The position numbers and the translations under genes are program-made. Of a stretch of DNA of 64,000 nucleotides, positions 53,901-64,000 are shown piece by piece. Numbering within the stretch: the stretch's first letter is position 1; each line of letters opens with the position of its first letter. Source of the stretch: Bartonella sp. F02 (GTDB taxonomy: Bacteria > Pseudomonadota > Alphaproteobacteria > Rhizobiales > Rhizobiaceae); assembly GCF_026929975.1 (NCBI RefSeq), contig NZ_JANHOK010000004.1, positions 62,001 through 126,000 of the forward strand, in the 5' to 3' direction. The notes under the pieces were generated by a model. That model was not told the origin of the DNA. It did no database searches and saw only the letters and a program-made list of their open reading frames with translations.

Positions 53901-54414
53901 TGTCGATACTCTGCTTGGTCCAGAGATGCGTTCAACTGGTGAAGTAATGGGGTTTGATTACGACTTTGCTCTTGCTTTTGCAAAAGCACAACTTGGAGCT
54001 GGTGTCGATCTTCCTCAAGAAGGTACTTTGTTTGTTTCCGTGAAAGATGAAGATAAAAAACGGATTTTAAAACCTGTAAAACGCTTAACAGAGCTTGGGT
54101 TTTCAATTTTAGCAACAAATGGAACTCAAAAATTTCTTGCTCAACACGGTATTAAAGCCGAAAAAATCAATAAAGTACTTGAAGGTCATCCACATATTGA
54201 AGATGCTATTCGTAATCGCAAAATTCAATTAATTTTTAATACAACAAATACTGCTAGTGCTATTTCAGACTCCAAATCATTACGCCATGCCGCAGTTATG
54301 CAAAAAATTCCTTATTATACAACAATTACTGGAGCTGAGGCTGTAACCCACGCCATTCAAGCTTTAAAAACAAAAAAACTTGAAGTGCGTCCACTGCAAA
54401 ATTACTTTACTTAA
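50929..54414 (+). CDS. carB: carbamoyl-phosphate synthase large subunit CarB
   Basis: CarB makes carbamoyl phosphate from bicarbonate, ATP and the ammonia supplied by CarA. Two homologous ATP-grasp halves are visible: [20 protein letters not shown] and [20 protein letters not shown] open each, with [16 protein letters not shown] and [16 protein letters not shown] in the lids and [18 protein letters not shown] and [18 protein letters not shown] in the metal sites. The C-terminal MGS-like domain binds effectors. At 1161 residues it is about 90 longer than E. coli CarB; an extra helical segment near 155-205 explains much of this and is usual in Rhizobiales. Confidence 0.97.
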   Translation: MPKRTDIKSILIIGAGPIIIGQACEFDYSGTQACKALKEEGYRIILVNSNPATIMTDPDLADATYIEPITPEVVAQIIARERPDALLPTMGGQTALNTALSLKRMGILDRYHVEMIGANADAIDKAEDRALFREAMTKIGLETPRSLLANATELKEQHRQLYAEKYNKFKTTLSGDALDRALEELEKDWQHGESDRKQHYIAHAAAKAVQALDTIGLPAIIRPSFTLGGTGGGIAYNRTEFYEIIERGLEASPTTEVLIEESVLGWKEYEMEVVRDKNDNCIIICSIENIDPMGIHTGDSITVAPALTLTDKEYQIMRNASIAVLHEIGVETGGSNVQFAVNPDNGRLVVIEMNPRVSRSSALASKATGFPIAKVAAKLAVGYTLDELKNDITGGTTPASFEPSIDYIVTKIPRFAFEKFPGSTSVLTTAMKSVGEVMAIGRTFQESLQKALRGLETGLTGLDEIAIPEHAESDEKNSIRSAIAIPTPDRLRYIAQAIRMNLSLKEIHQISKIDPWFLEQIASIVNMEQRIRTYGLPQDANNFRMLKAMGFSDERLANLTKKTPKEIAALRKSLNVKHVFKRIDTCAAEFSSPTAYMYSTYETPFAGIEHSEAQVSERKKVVILGGGPNRIGQGIEFDYCCCHAAFSLRDAGFEAIMVNCNPETVSTDYDTSDRLYFEPLTTEDVLAILETEQEKGELLGVIVQLGGQTPLKLASALEKNKIPILGTSPEAIDLAEDRDRFQKLLFKLNLTQPKNSIAHSIEQARIVAYELGFPLVVRPSYVLGGRAMQIIRDERSLQNYLLEIVPELVSEDIKAHYPNDKTAQINTLLGKNPLLFDTYLTEAIEVDVDCLCDGEETLIVGIMEHIEEAGIHSGDSACSLPVRTLSQKIVAELERQTKALAQALHVRGLMNVQYAIKDETIYVLEVNPRASRTVPFVAKAIGQPIVKIATRIMIGESLHEALKAYGGVAPIPNKSHIAVKEAVFPFSRFPGVDTLLGPEMRSTGEVMGFDYDFALAFAKAQLGAGVDLPQEGTLFVSVKDEDKKRILKPVKRLTELGFSILATNGTQKFLAQHGIKAEKINKVLEGHPHIEDAIRNRKIQLIFNTTNTASAISDSKSLRHAAVMQKIPYYTTITGAEAVTHAIQALKTKKLEVRPLQNYFT

Positions 54415-54659
54415 ATCATGCAACCAAAAATGTTCTTTACTTTATTTACCCATCCTTTTTTTGAGAGAAAAAATCGATTCAGCTTGCATTTCACTAGGAA
54501 TTATTTTATAGTTCCTCTCGTCGGACTTTTGGTTACGTGACTTTTTTTTCTGTGCGATGTGCACTTTTGACGAAACTTCTCCTACCTAATTTCGATCTAC
54601 AACTGTATTGGATGCTTAAAGCTCCAATATATAATTATTTTTATATTCAGGAGTTTCCT

Positions 54660-54869
54660 ATGTCGACAGGAATAGTTAAGTGGTTTAATGCAACAAAAGG
54701 TTTTGGTTTTATCCAACCGAGTGATGGAAGTGCAGATGTATTTGTTCATATTTCTGCTGTTGAGCGTTCTGGTTTGAACAGCCTAAACGAAGGTCAGAAA
54801 GTATCTTATGAGGTTCTTCAAGATCGTCGTTCCGGAAAATTTTCCGCGGGGAATCTTGCTGCTGTTTAA
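54660..54869 (+). CDS. cold-shock protein, CspA family
   Basis: A 69-residue single cold-shock domain that binds single-stranded RNA and DNA. RNP1 (KGFGFIQPSDG) and RNP2 (DVFVHISAV) are both present. I chose the ATG at 54660 (MSTGIVKWFN) with AGGAG seven bases upstream; the frame runs further up to 54537 but that part does not look like protein. The 245 bp upstream contain no gene and could be a long regulated leader, as for other csp genes. A strong terminator follows. Confidence 0.95.
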   Translation: MSTGIVKWFNATKGFGFIQPSDGSADVFVHISAVERSGLNSLNEGQKVSYEVLQDRRSGKFSAGNLAAV

Positions 54870-54897
54870 ATTTCTTCACTTATCTACTTTACAGAAT

Positions 54898-54923
54898 CTC
54901 GCCTTTCTAGGCGAGTTTTTTTT
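54898..54923 (+). terminator. terminator of the cold-shock gene
   Basis: CTCGCC (54898-54903) pairs with GGCGAG (54910-54915) across a 6-base loop, followed by eight T. It starts 28 bp after the stop codon. Confidence 0.9.
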
Positions 54924-56738
<1,815 letters not shown>

Positions 56739-57116
56739 TCACCCTAATTTTGATTCTTATGAGCAGTTTTATATCAAAACGTTTACATGCATGAGAGTAG
56801 AATAGAGCATGAATGTTGTATTTTTTGAAAAAAATAACTGTACAAAATTGATATTCTAAAAAACAATCTTCCAAACACTCCATTTTAATGAATGACCATA
56901 AAAAAATTGGTAGTTATAGAGATACGAATAAGTAAAATTTTAATACTCTAAAACATATCGATACAGTGCGAATAGAGCCTCTATTTCTTCAAAATATATT
57001 AATTTTTAGAAAAAATCATTTATTCTTCACACAATTTTTGAGATTTTTCTTTTGTAATTTTTCATTATATTTCACTTTTTCACCACAATTGGTGTTTAGG
57101 GATTCCGGTTTAAACT

Positions 57117-57142
57117 AAAAAAATACCGGGCAAATGCCCGGT
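57117..57142 (-). terminator. strong minus-strand terminator
   Basis: ACCGGGC (57125-57131) pairs with GCCCGGT (57136-57142) across a 4-base loop, followed on the minus strand by A and seven T. It is GC-rich against a very AT-rich background. Confidence 0.85.
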
Positions 57143-57230
57143 TAAATTGGAAGATCTTTGGAGATAAATTAACTTTTAGACCTTCGAAAGGGAACACTCA
57201 AGAAAACGCAATAAAGAGAAACATAATCAA
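57117..57230 (-). ncRNA. small RNA candidate beside the LsrB-like regulator
   Basis: On the minus strand about 110 bases end in a perfect terminator, with a small CCTTTCGAAGG hairpin and a CU-rich stretch upstream. It lies about 110 bp beyond the LysR stop, so it could be the regulator's 3' UTR or an independent RNA. In related bacteria the LsrB/VtlR regulators control AbcR-type sRNAs of similar size; membership of that family is a guess from size and location. Confidence 0.35.
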
Positions 57231-57342
57231 GAGATAGTACCTTATCTCATTTTATAAAAATGAAGACAATAAAAACTTAAGCGTATCTGCTATGCAATAA
57301 GTACATGGCTGCTCTCTTATTGTGGCGTAATTTTTAAATCTG

Positions 57343-58248
57343 TTAAAATGACCATTGGCGTGCTTTTGAAAAAATGTAATCTCTAAAAGCAATGAGTTTC
57401 GCTGAATTCTTTAAGGCATTAGAGTAACAAAAGAATGTATCGAAAGAAGGTATATCAATCATATCAGGAAAAAGACGTACAAGTTTCTCATCATTATTCA
57501 CAATATAATCAGGAAGGACTGCAATACCAAAATCACGTATAAGTGCGTTTTTAATAGAAATAATATTATTGATTTGTAATACAGAAAAACGCAAAGAACT
57601 ATCTCTTCTTCCAACTTTTTCCAGCCAATTCAAACCAGATAAATGATGTGGAATAGGTTCACCAAATGAAATAATACGATGTGAATCAAGCTCAGACAAT
57701 TTTTCTGGTTTTCCATATTGTTCAATATAATTTTCTGAAGCATAAACATGCATATGAACTGTAAATAATTTTCTTTGTATAATATCAGGTTGCTGAGGCT
57801 GATGTAAACGAACAGCACAGTCCGCATAACGCATTGTTAAATCTACTTCTTCATCGTTCAGCAAAAGTTGAATTTGCATATCAGGATAAAGATTAAGAAA
57901 TTCTGGCATACGTTCCGCAAGCCATCCTGCTCCCATTCCAAATGTTGAGGTAACACGTAAATGTCCTTTTGGCTTCTCTCGACTTTCATTTAATTGTGAA
58001 CGAGCATTTTCCAGTTTCATGAGAACATCATGAGCTGTACGATAGAGAATTTCACCCTGCTCTGTTAAAATTAAGCCACGTGCATGACGTTGAAATAAAG
58101 GAACACCGACATCCTGTTCTAAAGCTGACACCTGTCGTGAGATAGCTGATTGAGATAAATAAAGTCTTTGAGCAGCACGTGTAAAAGAACCTGCTTCTGC
58201 AGCAGCATGAAACACTCTTAGTTTATCCCAATCTAACGGTACAACCAC
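57343..58248 (-). CDS. lsrB: LysR-type regulator, LsrB/VtlR-like
   Basis: A 301-residue LysR-family regulator. The winged helix-turn-helix is at the N-terminus (LDWDKLRVFHAAAEAGSFTR, then SQSAISRQVSALEQDVGVPL), followed by the effector domain from about residue 95. The very strong N-terminal match that I recall to LsrB of Sinorhizobium/Agrobacterium and VtlR of Brucella, and its place 60 bp from trxB, support that name. Those proteins regulate redox functions, small RNAs and, in Brucella, very small proteins. It reads in the same direction as trxB and is probably co-transcribed with it. Confidence 0.85.
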   Translation of the reverse strand: MVVPLDWDKLRVFHAAAEAGSFTRAAQRLYLSQSAISRQVSALEQDVGVPLFQRHARGLILTEQGEILYRTAHDVLMKLENARSQLNESREKPKGHLRVTSTFGMGAGWLAERMPEFLNLYPDMQIQLLLNDEEVDLTMRYADCAVRLHQPQQPDIIQRKLFTVHMHVYASENYIEQYGKPEKLSELDSHRIISFGEPIPHHLSGLNWLEKVGRRDSSLRFSVLQINNIISIKNALIRDFGIAVLPDYIVNNDEKLVRLFPDMIDIPSFDTFFCYSNALKNSAKLIAFRDYIFSKARQWSF

Positions 58249-58307
58249 AATTTTTTCTCTAATTTTATATTATTAATGAATCACAAACGTTATTCAAATA
58301 TTGAGTT

Positions 58308-59261
58308 TTACATCTGCGAATCTAAAAACCGTTCCGCTTCCAATGCCGCCATGCATCCTCTTCCCGCCGCAGTTACCGCCTGGCGGAACACATCATCCGT
58401 CACATCTCCTGCAGCAAAAACACCTGCTACACTTGTTGTCGTTGAATCTGGTGCTGTCCATAAATAACCGTTTGGTTTTTGTTTCAATTGCCCTTCAAAA
58501 AGAGAAACAGAGGGATTATGTCCAATGGCAATAAATATTCCATCTGCATTTATTTTAAGCTCTTGACCTGTTTTTACATTTTTAAGACGTGCACCCGTTA
58601 CAAGAGCACCTCTTGAAGGCTGAGCTGGCAAACCAACGATCTCTTCAACCACATGATCCCAAATAACGCGCACATTATCACGGGCAAACAATCTATTTTG
58701 CAAGATTTTTTCCGCTCGAAAATGATCTCGCCGATGAACAACATGTACACTTTTAGCTAAATGCGATAAATACAGTGCCTCTTCAACAGCTGTATTGCCT
58801 CCCCCTACAACAACAACATCTTTATCACGATAGAAGAAACCATCACAGGTCGCACAAGCAGAAACACCTCCACCCATAAAGGTCTGTTCACTGTCTAAAC
58901 CAAGCCAACGCGCTTGTGCTCCTGTTGCAATAATAAGCGCATCACAACAATAATGTGTTCCAGAATCTCCATATAGACTAAAAGGACGTTTTGATAAATC
59001 AGCTTTTATAATATTATCATAGATAATTTTCGTCCCCATACGCTCAGCTTGCTTTGCCATTTGTTCCATCAACCATGGACCTTGAATTGGATCAGTAAAA
59101 CCTGGATAATTTTCAACATCAGTTGTAATCATCAACTGTCCTCCCTGTTGTAATCCAGTAACCAAAACAGGTTCAAGCATTGCTCTCGCCGCATAAATTG
59201 ATGCGGTATAACCCGCTGGTCCTGAACCAACAATAAGAACACGAATATGCGATTGTGTCAT
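58308..59261 (-). CDS. trxB: thioredoxin reductase TrxB
   Basis: TrxB is the FAD enzyme that passes electrons from NADPH to thioredoxin. The FAD-binding motif is VLIVGSGPAGYTASIYAARA, the redox-active disulfide is CATC in GVSACATCDGFFYRD, and the NADPH motif is VVVVGGGNTAVEEALYL. The late FAAGDVTDDVFRQAVTAAG is also typical. I chose the ATG at 59261 (MTQSHIRV) after AAGAGAA; the longer frame to 59306 adds 15 unlikely residues. About 317 residues. Confidence 0.95.
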   Translation of the reverse strand: MTQSHIRVLIVGSGPAGYTASIYAARAMLEPVLVTGLQQGGQLMITTDVENYPGFTDPIQGPWLMEQMAKQAERMGTKIIYDNIIKADLSKRPFSLYGDSGTHYCCDALIIATGAQARWLGLDSEQTFMGGGVSACATCDGFFYRDKDVVVVGGGNTAVEEALYLSHLAKSVHVVHRRDHFRAEKILQNRLFARDNVRVIWDHVVEEIVGLPAQPSRGALVTGARLKNVKTGQELKINADGIFIAIGHNPSVSLFEGQLKQKPNGYLWTAPDSTTTSVAGVFAAGDVTDDVFRQAVTAAGRGCMAALEAERFLDSQM

Positions 59262-59535
59262 GAGATTCTCTTTATTGATTGCGCATTTTGCATTTTTATT
59301 CATCAATTATGAAAGAAGTACAATCCCTAAAAAAGACTGTTTCAACAATTTAAATTATGATGAACATGTACTTTTTTCAAGATTTTCTGAAAGATTGATT
59401 GCCAATTGATAACAGCATACTTAATATATACTAGTATATAAAGCTTAATAAACAGAATACGACAACAAACACAAAAGATAGGGAAAAATCATTTTTCAAT
59501 TTATTACCAATGTCTGTGCACGTTTTGCATTAATC

Positions 59536-60942
59536 ATGGGCATGGCAATGCTTTTGCCGGCTTTTGTAGATTTGCGTGATGGAAGTCAAAATTGGACAAT
59601 TTTTCTTTATCCTTGTGCCATTACAACTATGTTAGCAACCTTAATTCTTTTAGCAACTAAAGGCGCTACCTGTCGTTTTTCAGCACGGCTCGGTTTTACA
59701 CTTACTGTTTGTTTGTGGTTAACAGGAAGTATGGTAGGAGCTCTGCCTCTTTATCTTTCTTTACTTCCCATTTCTTTAGCCGGTGCAGTTTTTGAAGCTA
59801 TCTCAGGGATAACAACAACAGGATCCACAGTCATAACAAATCTTGACCACTTATCCAGAGGCATTTTATTATGGCGCTCCATTATATGCTGGATTGGAGG
59901 GATTGGTTTTATTGGTTTAGCTTTATTACTCTTACCCTCATTTCGAGCAGAGGGAATACAACTTTTTCATATGGAGTCATCAGAAAAATCCGCAAAAATA
60001 TTACCTCGAATCACACAAATTGCCAATGGAATTATCACGGCCTATGTAGGACTAACATTTACCTGCACACTTTCTTATTTTGCTGCCGGCATGACTTTAT
60101 TTGATTCCATAAATCACGCAATGAGTACAATAGCAACAGCTGGTTTCTCAACGCATGATGCTTCTTTCGGTTATTTCTCTGATAAACCAGCTATTTTGAT
60201 TGTTGCAACAATTTTTATGCTGCTGTCTTCTCTTCCTTTTATGCTTTACGTTAAACTCGTTCTTCCTGGCCAAGCTAAACGCTCTATTGATCCGCAAGTT
60301 ATTGTTTTTCTCACGATCGTTTTTCTATTCAGTTCTGCTTTGGCATTATGGTTACGATTTCATGATCATTTAACATCTCACTGGGTTTTTCTTGATGTTA
60401 TTTTTCATCTTACATCGATCATTAGCACCACTGGCTACAGTGCCGAAGACTATCAGCTGTGGGGTCCTTTTGCGCTTGGTATCTTTTTTATTATTTCTTT
60501 TACAGGCGGATGTGCTGGCTCTACTTCTGGAGGCATAAAAATTAACCGTTTGATTATTCTTTGGCGTATTGCGCAAACGAATATGACAAAACTTCTCTCC
60601 CCAAATACTGTCGTAAAAGTTCGCTATGATCATTCAAATATATCAAACGATATTGCAAAAGAAGTTTTGCTGTTTGTCTGTCTTTATATGTTTTGTCTTC
60701 TTATTGGGACTGCACTTTTACTCACAACTGGTCTTGATTTTACATCGTCCTTTACAGGTGCTTTAACAGCTCTTTCAAATATTGGTCCCGGTTTTGGAGA
60801 TATTATTGGTCCTGTTGGAAACTTCTCAACAATTAATGATAATGCTTTGTGGATTTTAAGTTTCCTAATGCTTGTTGGGCGTCTCGAAATTCTAACTATA
60901 TTTGTACTTTTTGTTCCTGCTTTTTGGCGTGAACAATTTTAA
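59536..60942 (+). CDS. trkH: TrkH/KtrB-type potassium transporter subunit
   Basis: A multi-spanning K+ transporter subunit of the Trk/Ktr/HKT group, with about ten membrane segments. The four pore loops show FEAISGITTTGSTV, HAMSTIATAGFSTHD, HLTSIISTTGYSAED and GALTALSNIGPGFGD, each with the filter glycine. From the first ATG the protein has 468 residues, but protein-like sequence continues 15 codons upstream to a TAG at 59479, with no ATG, GTG or TTG in that part. An ATT at 59491 or ATC at 59488 with AGGG upstream may be the true start. The partner TrkA is not in the window. Confidence 0.88.
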   Translation: MGMAMLLPAFVDLRDGSQNWTIFLYPCAITTMLATLILLATKGATCRFSARLGFTLTVCLWLTGSMVGALPLYLSLLPISLAGAVFEAISGITTTGSTVITNLDHLSRGILLWRSIICWIGGIGFIGLALLLLPSFRAEGIQLFHMESSEKSAKILPRITQIANGIITAYVGLTFTCTLSYFAAGMTLFDSINHAMSTIATAGFSTHDASFGYFSDKPAILIVATIFMLLSSLPFMLYVKLVLPGQAKRSIDPQVIVFLTIVFLFSSALALWLRFHDHLTSHWVFLDVIFHLTSIISTTGYSAEDYQLWGPFALGIFFIISFTGGCAGSTSGGIKINRLIILWRIAQTNMTKLLSPNTVVKVRYDHSNISNDIAKEVLLFVCLYMFCLLIGTALLLTTGLDFTSSFTGALTALSNIGPGFGDIIGPVGNFSTINDNALWILSFLMLVGRLEILTIFVLFVPAFWREQF

Positions 60943-61206
60943 TATATTATAATTGAAATTTCTGCACTGACTTTATTGAAAACGCATCCGCAGTCTAAAA
61001 TTTATAAAAAGTACTCAACACAAGAACTTTGACATACACTAAAGTTTTTAGAGTTATAGCTAATTTATCTCATCCAACCAAAACTTTATTTCTATAACAT
61101 GGCTCTCAAAATGCCTCTACGAGCTAAATATAGAATTCATATAAGAGCTTTAACATTCATCATCACAAATAACGCATAAATAAGAGTTTAAATTGAATCC
61201 ATAAAT

Positions 61207-62265
61207 TTAAAGTGCTGCACTTGAAAATATTTCTTTATACACATTTCCAATTGCAACTGCTTCTTTTTCTAGAGGGAAATGTGTCCGAACATGAGAATAA
61301 GCCTTTTCTCCTGCTTTTAATGTTTTTTCTAAATCGGCAAAATACGGCTCAATGGCTTCAATTAAAGCTGACCCATCTCCTGCTTTCACAACTGTGCCTG
61401 TTCCTTCTATAACCAAATCTTCATAAATACCCACATCACTAGCCACAACAGCTGTCTGTGAAGCCATCGCTTCTAATGGTGTTAACCCAAAACCTTCCTC
61501 CCGAGAAGGTGCGACATAAAGTGACATACGGCGGTACCACCGGTGTGTATCCAGAATCTCTCCAAGAAAAATAATACGATCACTCAAATCGGAAGCCGTA
61601 ATCTTTCTACGTAATTTTTTCTCAAAATAACAATGCTGTTCTGTAGTACGACCCGCAATAATCGCTGTCCATTCGGGATAACGCGGCAATAAAGCTATCA
61701 TTGCATCGACAAATAAATCAGTTCCCTTTGAATAGCGTATACGCCCAAAACATCCTATCGCATATTTTCCTGGAAACCCTGCAGCAGAAAAACAATCATC
61801 AGCCGTTTTGGGTGGTGAAAAACGCTCAAGATCTATTCCATGCATAATAACTTCATAAGGAACTTCTAAATAAGCCCCTGTACGTGCACTTGTAGCAATA
61901 ACCTTATCCATGCGACGAATTAACCACTTTGTAAATGGTTTATGGTGTCGTTGAGATGCTGACGTAAAGACAAGCTTAAGCTTCATTCGCAAAACATCGC
62001 GCAAAAAAACCCCACACAGCATCTCAATATTACGCCGCGCATGCCAAATACGAAATGGTTTTCCTATAGGAGCTTTCCAAAGTCCGAAAAGATCCTTAAA
62101 AGAGAGAGCCGGAAAATTTTTCGGTAATCCCGGCCCTAAAGTGGATATAGCAACTCCTTGTTTTCTCTGTAACGGAACAAGTTGAATGATTGTAGAAGTA
62201 ACTCCTGACAAGCGTCTTTTAAAATGAGGAGCAATCACATCCGTTGTCTTTAAAGACATGCGCAT
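61207..62265 (-). CDS. lpcC: lipopolysaccharide core glycosyltransferase, LpcC-like
   Basis: A 352-residue GT4-family (GT-B fold) glycosyltransferase. The C-terminal donor-binding half has IGCFGRIRYSKGTDLFVDAM and the SREEGFGLTPLEAMASQTAV motif with the two glutamates typical of GT4. The N-terminal half begins with KTTDVIAPHFKRRLSGVTST. It resembles what I remember as LpcC, the mannosyltransferase of the LPS core in Rhizobium and Bartonella; the sugar cannot be proven here. It follows greA by 14 bp, so they form one transcript. Confidence 0.8.
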   Translation of the reverse strand: MRMSLKTTDVIAPHFKRRLSGVTSTIIQLVPLQRKQGVAISTLGPGLPKNFPALSFKDLFGLWKAPIGKPFRIWHARRNIEMLCGVFLRDVLRMKLKLVFTSASQRHHKPFTKWLIRRMDKVIATSARTGAYLEVPYEVIMHGIDLERFSPPKTADDCFSAAGFPGKYAIGCFGRIRYSKGTDLFVDAMIALLPRYPEWTAIIAGRTTEQHCYFEKKLRRKITASDLSDRIIFLGEILDTHRWYRRMSLYVAPSREEGFGLTPLEAMASQTAVVASDVGIYEDLVIEGTGTVVKAGDGSALIEAIEPYFADLEKTLKAGEKAYSHVRTHFPLEKEAVAIGNVYKEIFSSAAL

Positions 62266-62279
62266 AATACTTAAAATAC

Positions 62280-62753
62280 TTAAATATATTGCACTTCAAT
62301 AATTTCGTAATTATGCGCACCACCCGGTGCATTCACTTCAATAACATCACCCTCTTGTTTACCAATCAGAGCACGTGCAATAGGTGAAGAAATCGAAATC
62401 TTACCAATTTTTACATCAGCCTCTTGATCACCAACAATCTGATAAACCTTATTTTCTTCAGTATCTTCATCTAAAAGTTTTATCGTTGCTCCAAACTGAA
62501 TTCTATCGCCTGAAAGACGTGAAACATTTATGACTTCTGCTCGCGCAATATAATCTTCAAGCTCATTAATTCGTCCTTCATTATAGCTTTGCGCTTCTTT
62601 AGCAGCGTGATATTCAGCATTCTCGGAGAGATCTCCATGCGCACGAGCTTCAGAAATTGCTTCAATAATCCTCGGACGCTCTTGCTGTTGACGCCAACGC
62701 AGTTCCTCTTTAAGACTTTCAAAACCAGCTGTAGTCATCGGAACTTTTTCCAT
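62280..62753 (-). CDS. greA: transcription elongation factor GreA
   Basis: GreA rescues backtracked RNA polymerase by stimulating transcript cleavage. The N-terminal coiled coil (about residues 1-75) carries [20 protein letters not shown] with the acidic tip, followed by [16 protein letters not shown]. The C-terminal FKBP-like domain has [19 protein letters not shown] and [18 protein letters not shown]. Length 157 residues, exactly typical. A terminator lies in its leader 42 bp upstream of the ATG. Confidence 0.97.
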   Translation of the reverse strand: MEKVPMTTAGFESLKEELRWRQQQERPRIIEAISEARAHGDLSENAEYHAAKEAQSYNEGRINELEDYIARAEVINVSRLSGDRIQFGATIKLLDEDTEENKVYQIVGDQEADVKIGKISISSPIARALIGKQEGDVIEVNAPGGAHNYEIIEVQYI

Positions 62754-62794
62754 GATCTGTCCCTTTCTTTCACACGGAAGGCTTTATAAAACAT

Positions 62795-62827
62795 AAAAAA
62801 CGGCTTCCAAAAATATTTTGGAATCCG
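62795..62827 (-). terminator. terminator in the greA leader (attenuator candidate)
   Basis: On the minus strand a 12-pair stem with one mismatch (CGG.TTCCAAAA at 62801-62812 with TTTTGGAA.CCG at 62816-62827) closes a 3-base loop and is followed by six T (62800-62795). No minus-strand gene ends before it, so it acts on a transcript starting upstream of greA. Confidence 0.7.
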
Positions 62828-63065
62828 GATATTACAATTGCCTCCATTATATAGTACAGAAACCCTATTTTCCATACAAAAATAAAGGAGAATATAGTGT
62901 ATTCCTTTATTATTTATAAATTGAGATGATATTTTAAATTAAAAACGCACATTTCACTCTCTATAACGCTTCTCTATATCGTAGAGAAAAATTGTATTTT
63001 TTGTCATTCTGTTATAACTTACAAGAAAATTGTATGAAAATAGAGAGAAATCCTGTGAGGAAACA

Positions 63066-63404
63066 GTGAAAAAAATAGCCTATTTTTTTGTATTGCTCTC
63101 TCTCTTCTTCGTCACAATAAAAACATATGCTGCAAATGCTATCGTAACAACAAACCTTAATTTTAGAGCAGGACCGAGCACATATTATACACTGCGTGGT
63201 TTAATTCCTGCAGGACAATCAGTTCTCGTTCACACTTGCAGTGGGAACTGGTGTCAAATTAGCTATAATACACAAAAAGGTTGGGTATCCGCCCATTATC
63301 TTTCGTTTAAAAATAGTCACGAGCTTTATCGAACCTATACATTATCATCATCTTCAGAACCCCTCTTCAACTCTGCATTCATAACAAACAATGATTATAA
63401 TTAA
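63066..63404 (+). CDS. secreted SH3b-domain protein
   Basis: A 112-residue protein with a signal peptide (KKIAYFFVLLSLFFVTIKTYA) and one bacterial SH3 domain: NLNFRAGPSTYYTLRGLIPAGQ, then SGNWCQISYNTQKGWVSAHYL, the family pattern with two cysteines. Such domains bind peptidoglycan or other surface polymers. The start is the GTG at 63066, with GAGGAAAC just upstream; a frame from 63030 lacks this. The tail is rich in Ser and Asn. It stands alone. Confidence 0.85.
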   Translation: MKKIAYFFVLLSLFFVTIKTYAANAIVTTNLNFRAGPSTYYTLRGLIPAGQSVLVHTCSGNWCQISYNTQKGWVSAHYLSFKNSHELYRTYTLSSSSEPLFNSAFITNNDYN

Positions 63405-63728
63405 TTTTATCATAAGCGCTTTTTGGACAAGAGCACCATCAAGGTCGCAATTTAAATTTTAGAAAAGATAAAGTATAAAAAGTAATTATTATGCATAGCA
63501 TATTTTATAATCACAAAAAGTTGAAAAGAAATGGTATATACTTCAATCATTATATCTTTTTGGAATTTTAAAATTTTTAAAGAATATTCACTTCAAATCT
63601 TTACAGGGTCAAAGCGCTCACTTATTTTCTTGAATTAGGGTCTTTCTATGTAAATAAATCTCATACGATCGTAAATATAATTGTCCATATAGGTTTTACT
63701 GTTTTATTTTTGCACTTAAGATTTTATT
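63405..63728. other. gene-poor stretch, 324 bp
   Basis: AT-rich with no supported gene or clear hairpin. Confidence 0.35.
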
Positions 63729-64000
63729 ATGAATTTTGACTATTTGACTTCATTATTATGCAATAAGTTTCCATCAACATCCGCAATATTAATACTTCTC
63801 ATTGTAGGTTATAAATATAGAAAACAATGGATATCTTTTCTCTACAACTTCATAAACAAAGATGATGACCGGATAAGGAACTTTACTTGTTTCTTTAAAT
63901 ATCTAGCAATTTCTTACCCTGAAATATTTATTTGGGTAATTCATTCGGTTTTATTTTATCCGAAAGCTAACGGAAAAAACTATCTTTTTTTAAAAAAAAT
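63729..64000 (+). CDS. partial hypothetical reading frame at the right edge
   Basis: From the ATG at 63729 the frame stays open to the window end (90 codons). It starts MNFDYLTSLLCNKFPSTSAI, then has a hydrophobic part (ILILLIVGYKYR) and several aromatic-rich stretches (FTCFFKYLAISYPEIFIW). There is no clear ribosome binding site. The mix of membrane-like and charged segments could be protein, but chance is possible in such AT-rich DNA. Not recognised. Confidence 0.35.
   Translation, partial: MNFDYLTSLLCNKFPSTSAILILLIVGYKYRKQWISFLYNFINKDDDRIRNFTCFFKYLAISYPEIFIWVIHSVLFYPKANGKNYLFLKK

Larger units (their letters stand above)
56739..57342. other. intergenic region between aspC and the LysR gene
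   Basis: The left half shows nothing. The right half holds a strong minus-strand terminator and a possible small RNA. A short hairpin (GAGATA 57231-57236 with TATCTC 57243-57248) lies between this RNA and the LysR stop. Confidence 0.45.

Overview
The window reads as a stretch of an alphaproteobacterial (Rhizobiales) chromosome, most likely a Bartonella species. The evidence is the low GC content, a dcw cluster ending in ftsZ-lpxC-bamD-recN-ligA, a CarB with an insertion, a LysR regulator of the LsrB/VtlR type beside trxB, an LpcC-like glycosyltransferase, and long AT-rich, gene-poor gaps typical of reduced host-associated genomes. The genus is inferred from memory of protein families, not from a database search.

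Region 1 (1-24.0 kb, all minus strand) is the division and cell wall cluster. In order of transcription it reads rsmH, ftsL, ftsI, murE, murF, mraY, murD, ftsW, murG, murC, murB, ddlB, ftsQ, ftsA, ftsZ, then lpxC, bamD, recN and a truncated ligA. Many neighbours overlap by 1 to 20 bases. An intrinsic terminator separates ftsZ from lpxC. The cluster makes the lipid-linked peptidoglycan precursor (MurB-F, MraY, MurG, Ddl), polymerises it at the septum (FtsW, FtsI, FtsL, FtsQ), builds the Z ring (FtsZ, FtsA), and starts lipid A synthesis (LpxC). No mraZ lies upstream of rsmH; the next gene upstream is the RNase P RNA (rnpB).

Region 2 (24.3-31.1 kb) holds rnpB, a lytic transglycosylase, a small membrane-anchored hypothetical protein, a strong small-RNA candidate with a C-rich anti-Shine-Dalgarno loop, the ABC-F protein EttA, nicotinamidase PncA and a DUF475/TerC-like membrane protein.

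Region 3 (31.1-37.9 kb) is a very AT-rich accessory island ending at a tRNA gene with a CAT anticodon. It has a phage-type helix-turn-helix regulator, a 59-residue YegP-like (DUF1508) protein, and at least nine tiny membrane proteins of 23 to 62 residues, most with ribosome binding sites. At least three look like paralogues. A 30-bp element is repeated in the island, and there is a set of nested hairpins. This is the least explained part of the window.

Region 4 (38-64 kb) is mostly core genome: a SIMPL-domain protein, a YcgN-like cysteine cluster protein, rpoD, dnaG, a MscS-type channel, a Na/Pi cotransporter, a GlsB-like membrane protein, a YqeY protein, carA and carB (824 bp apart), a cold-shock protein, an aspartate aminotransferase, the LsrB-like regulator with an adjacent sRNA candidate, trxB, a TrkH-type potassium transporter that may use a non-NTG start, an LpcC-like glycosyltransferase, greA with a terminator in its leader, an SH3-domain secreted protein, and a partial reading frame at the right edge.
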